Part shown: positions 15,343 to 17,261 of the stretch, piece after piece | Layout of the letters: every line of letters starts with the position of its first letter | Position numbering within the stretch: the first letter of the stretch is position 1 | Assembly: GCA_900768815.1 (NCBI GenBank) | Contig: CAAGEE010000012.1 | Location: 1 to 17,261, forward strand | DNA length: 17,261 nucleotides | Direction: 5' to 3' | From: Bacilli bacterium | Lineage (GTDB): Bacteria; Bacillota_I; Bacilli_A; RF39; UBA660 | The notes under the pieces: generated by a model | The model's database searches: none | What the model saw: only the letters and a program-made list of their open reading frames with translations | Told to the model about the DNA's origin: nothing | Program-made: the position numbers and the translations under genes

Positions 15343-15957
15343 TTAAAAAAATTTTTCTTCTATTAGTGAGTATAATCTTCCACCTACTGTATTACCTAAA
15401 AATACTATTAATAAGACTATAAATGCTTTAGATGTATAGTTACCTGCTACCGCAAAGTAAAACATATCAGCTACTACGTGTTCTGTTCCAGTTATAACAA
15501 AGCCTATTACTCCAAAGAATAACGATAGATACTTAGAAACATTATCTTTAGCTTTTTTATAACCATCTACCGCTACATATATAAATACGTTACAGATTAT
15601 TGCTAGAATAAAGAGACTAAGTAGATTATCTGATAGTTTTATATCAATAATACTAGTAGCCTTTGTAGATAAAGCTTGAACATATCTTGTACCTCTTAGT
15701 AATAATCCTGTTATATTAGTACCAATAAAATTACCAAGAATTATTATTAATAAATTCTTGATATCCTGTTTTGTTTTACAGTAGCAAACTTTTCCAGTAT
15801 AAAGATTATAAGACCTTGTACAAACAAGAAATAATCCTAATGTAAATAGTACAGAACCTAAGTATTTATTATCTACTGATAAGAAGATAAAACCAGCTAG
15901 TGAAATAGATATTCCAGCCAGAATACTTGGGATTAGTGTTTTTAATAATTTTTTCAT
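15343..15957 (-). CDS. formate/nitrite transporter (FNT) family membrane channel, short form
   Basis: FNT proteins are pentameric channels for small anions such as formate, nitrite, lactate or hydrosulfide. The 204 residues carry the family pattern in order: a first helix pair with ILAGISISLAG (12-22), NLYTGK at 51-56 (family LFTGN), LGNFIGTNITG at 74-84, the half-helix region ICNVFIYVAV at 121-130, the central-pore motif GTEHVVADMFY at 157-167 with His160 (family GFEHxxANM) and GNTVGG at 188-193. It is shorter than typical members (about 260-290) and its loops are compact; Cys58 and Cys60 lie near the periplasmic-type motif. ATG start preceded by AAGGATG. Gaps of 50 and 63 bp to its neighbours with no terminators suggest it may share transcripts with the NERD and VUT-like genes. 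The substrate cannot be read from the sequence. Confidence 0.85.
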   Translation of the reverse strand: MKKLLKTLIPSILAGISISLAGFIFLSVDNKYLGSVLFTLGLFLVCTRSYNLYTGKVCYCKTKQDIKNLLIIILGNFIGTNITGLLLRGTRYVQALSTKATSIIDIKLSDNLLSLFILAIICNVFIYVAVDGYKKAKDNVSKYLSLFFGVIGFVITGTEHVVADMFYFAVAGNYTSKAFIVLLIVFLGNTVGGRLYSLIEEKFF

Positions 15958-16006
15958 TTTACGACATCCTTTTTTATAGTTTTTGATAATATATTTTTAT
16001 TTAGAA

Positions 16007-17065
16007 TTATTGATTATAGTTATTTATGATATTTATAATGTCTTTACCATATACTTCTATTTTTTTAGAGGCAAATCCATGTACTTTTTTTAACTCATTT
16101 AAATCTTTAGGCATAAGAGTTAGTATTTCTTCTAGAGTTGAATCACTATAAATAAAATACGGTTTATAATTTAATTCTTTTGCTTTTTGTAGTCGATATT
16201 TTTTTAGAGATGCTCTAATACTTTCTTTGTTTACTGAGAAGTTATTTTGTTCATTTGTATCATTATGGTTTTGTTTGCTAGATTTAGGACAACTGTTTTC
16301 ACTTGACTGAGTATTTCCTTCTAAGTCTATTTTTAATAAGGACTTTTCAATATTCATCTCTAAATAAGCATCAGCTGTTGCTTTTATATCTTTTTCAAAT
16401 CTAAATGGTTCTCTTTTCGATTCTAGTCTTTTTAAACATTCAATTATCTGATCAGCTTTTACTAATCTTTCTTTTACCTCTCTTGGGGCATACTTATCAT
16501 TTATAATTGTTTTAGGATTAGCCATTACAACAATGTAGTCGTGAAAGCTGTTAAAGTTTTTTTCGAAATTTAGCTTATATAGAAAGTTAGCATTATCATA
16601 ATTATTTTCTTTTATTATTTCAATATGACGTTTACTTTGAGTAATGGGATTATAGACACCTTCTACTACTTTTTTATTATTCTTGATATATTCCCTTACA
16701 AAGTCACCTTTACTGTTTATGGTTATATTACCGAGATAATTTTTACACTCAATAAAATAAGTACATCTGGCTGTTATAACTACAAAGTCTATTTGGGCAC
16801 TTTTACCATTGTATTCAAGATTAATATTATGAAGAATATACATACCTATTCCAGAATGTTCTAGTTCGTATAAGACTTGTTTTTCTCCTTCTAGACCATA
16901 TTCAAATAATTTTACTTTGTTTTCTAGATCTTTGTTAGGATGAAGTTTTAAATATTCTTTTACTTTGGTTAGTTCTTTTTGAGTGGTAGTATCTTCTTTA
17001 TATAAAACTTGTTTTTTAAATCTATACATAGTATCGTCTATGATTTTATCTATTATATCAAACAT
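16007..17065 (-). CDS. NERD-domain nuclease-related protein with C-terminal HRDC domain
   Basis: NERD is a nuclease-related domain of the PD-(D/E)XK type, often joined to kinase or helicase modules. The 352 residues start with an amphipathic Lys-rich helix region, then the NERD domain at about 55-170: FEYGLEGEKQVLYELEH (54-70), AQIDFVVIT (Asp93) and YFIECKNYLGNI with the catalytic-type Glu106-x-Lys108, followed by NPITQSKRHIE. A stretch to about 245 completes it. An Asn/Ser-rich linker (250-280) leads to an HRDC domain at about 281-350, with RASLKKYRLQKAKELNYKP, DSTLEEILTLMPKDLNELKK and GFASKKIEVYG, the type of module found in RecQ and RNase D that binds nucleic acid. No helicase motor is present. 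ATG start with AGGTGAT upstream. A role in DNA or RNA processing is likely; the exact function is unknown. Confidence 0.88.
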   Translation of the reverse strand: MFDIIDKIIDDTMYRFKKQVLYKEDTTTQKELTKVKEYLKLHPNKDLENKVKLFEYGLEGEKQVLYELEHSGIGMYILHNINLEYNGKSAQIDFVVITARCTYFIECKNYLGNITINSKGDFVREYIKNNKKVVEGVYNPITQSKRHIEIIKENNYDNANFLYKLNFEKNFNSFHDYIVVMANPKTIINDKYAPREVKERLVKADQIIECLKRLESKREPFRFEKDIKATADAYLEMNIEKSLLKIDLEGNTQSSENSCPKSSKQNHNDTNEQNNFSVNKESIRASLKKYRLQKAKELNYKPYFIYSDSTLEEILTLMPKDLNELKKVHGFASKKIEVYGKDIINIINNYNQ

Positions 17066-17075
17066 ATTATCACCT

Positions 17076-17081
17076 ATTATA
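17076..17081 (-). promoter_or_regulatory. possible -10 box of the NERD-HRDC gene
   Basis: Minus strand TATAAT followed at once by AGGTGATAATATG. No clear -35 hexamer lies 16-18 bp upstream. If used, the leader would be only about five bases. Confidence 0.35.
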
Positions 17082-17126
17082 TTGTATCATGTGATAAGGC
17101 CATTAGTAAATGATGAGAAAAAAAGA

Positions 17127-17144
17127 AATAAGTAATTACTTATT
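17127..17144. repeat. 18-bp perfect palindrome in the divergent intergenic region
   Basis: AATAAGTAATTACTTATT equals its own reverse complement. It lies between the NERD-HRDC gene and the rightmost gene. Such a site could bind a dimeric repressor; AT-only chance palindromes are possible, but 18 bp with internal G and C is notable. Confidence 0.5.
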
Positions 17145-17153
17145 GAAGTGATA

Positions 17154-17199
17154 AAATAAAAGTAGACACATAAAAAAGATGTGCTCTACTTTTATTTTT
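17154..17199 (+). terminator. orphan terminator-like hairpin
   Basis: TAAAAGTAGA and CACAT (17156-17171) pair with ATGTG and TCTACTTTTA (17179-17194) around an A-rich 7-base loop, with one bulged C, followed by TTTTT on the plus strand. No plus-strand gene ends ahead of it in this window, so what it terminates is unclear; it may close a small RNA or act as a folded regulatory site. Confidence 0.7.
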
Positions 17200-17207
17200 G
17201 ATATAAT
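17199..17207 (+). promoter_or_regulatory. extended -10 promoter of the rightmost gene
   Basis: TGATATAAT, that is TG-N-TATAAT, 21 bases before the ATG at 17229 and directly after the hairpin T run. The -35 position falls inside the hairpin. Confidence 0.55.
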
Positions 17208-17228
17208 TTAATAAAGGAGATGGTGAAT

Positions 17229-17261
17229 ATGGGAAGACCAAAGGGAATTTCTACCCCCAAA
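17229..17261 (+). CDS. start of an unidentified gene (11 codons, runs off the right edge)
   Basis: ATG at 17229 with AAAGGAGATGG in ribosome-site position opens a frame MGRPKGISTPK that leaves the window. GRPKG resembles an AT-hook core and the N-termini of some small DNA-binding proteins or TetR-type regulators, but eleven residues do not allow a family call. Its promoter region carries a palindrome and hairpin. Confidence 0.6.
   Translation, partial: MGRPKGISTPK

Noticed and set aside
16625..16864. Plus-strand open frame inside the NERD-HRDC gene
   Set aside because: Antisense to the NERD catalytic region; no start signals.
14003..17065. Idea that CPBP protease, NERD protein and membrane proteins form a defence island
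   Set aside because: The CPBP gene is on the opposite strand and separated by a strong bidirectional terminator; the other neighbours are ordinary transporter families and no defence effector or mobility gene is present.
1..17261. CRISPR array, tRNA or rRNA genes, insertion sequences, prophage or toxin-antitoxin pairs
   Set aside because: No regularly spaced direct repeats, cloverleaf-like segments, transposase or phage protein signatures were found on reading both strands.

Overview
The window is AT-rich (by eye about 30% G+C), densely packed DNA from a Bacillota (low-GC Gram-positive) genome. The protein families are typical of Bacilli or Erysipelotrichia-like lineages: a competence DNA-uptake pair, a GdpP-like DHH phosphodiesterase, a SEDS cell-wall polymerase, the rpsO-pnp-ylxY gene order known from Bacillus, SMC, and a YjcZ-like small sporulation-type protein. 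TGG encodes Trp and comEA ends on TGA, so the standard bacterial code applies and this is not a UGA-Trp mollicute. The YlxY and YjcZ relatives hint at a spore-forming lineage or a recent descendant of one. I cannot name the species; an uncultured gut Bacilli group would fit.

Layout from left to right. Positions 1-2368 (minus): comEA followed by comEC, which runs off the left edge; comEC starts at a TTG inside comEA. Positions 2418-4346 (minus): a stand-alone DHH-DHHA1 phosphodiesterase with a near-consensus promoter and terminator, and a membrane-anchored protein of unknown function. Positions 4486-6223 (minus): an FtsW/RodA/SpoVE-family polymerase overlapping by 8 bp a zinc-phospholipase-C-like protein. 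Positions 6366-7173 (plus): a 53-residue YjcZ-like peptide and peptide deformylase. Positions 7199-13741 (minus): rpsO, pnp, ylxY and smc, with strong promoters ahead of rpsO and smc and terminators after rpsO, pnp and smc. Positions 14003-14686 (plus): a CPBP membrane protease, convergent with two minus-strand membrane proteins (VUT/YhhQ-like and formate/nitrite-transporter-like) and a NERD-HRDC protein. From 17066 a divergent intergenic region holds a palindrome, an orphan terminator-like hairpin and an extended -10 promoter, then the first 11 codons of a plus-strand gene.

Most of this is core chromosome: translation (def, rpsO), RNA turnover (pnp), chromosome organisation (smc), wall synthesis and DNA uptake. 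I see no prophage, insertion sequence, tRNA, rRNA or CRISPR array. The points of most interest are the shortened SMC arms, the metal-ligand-less YlxY, the YjcZ-like gene with a possible SigK-like promoter, terminators that overlap stop codons, the possible S15-responsive rpsO leader, the NERD-HRDC fusion and the orphan hairpin near the right edge. No clear new multi-gene defence or mobile system is visible.
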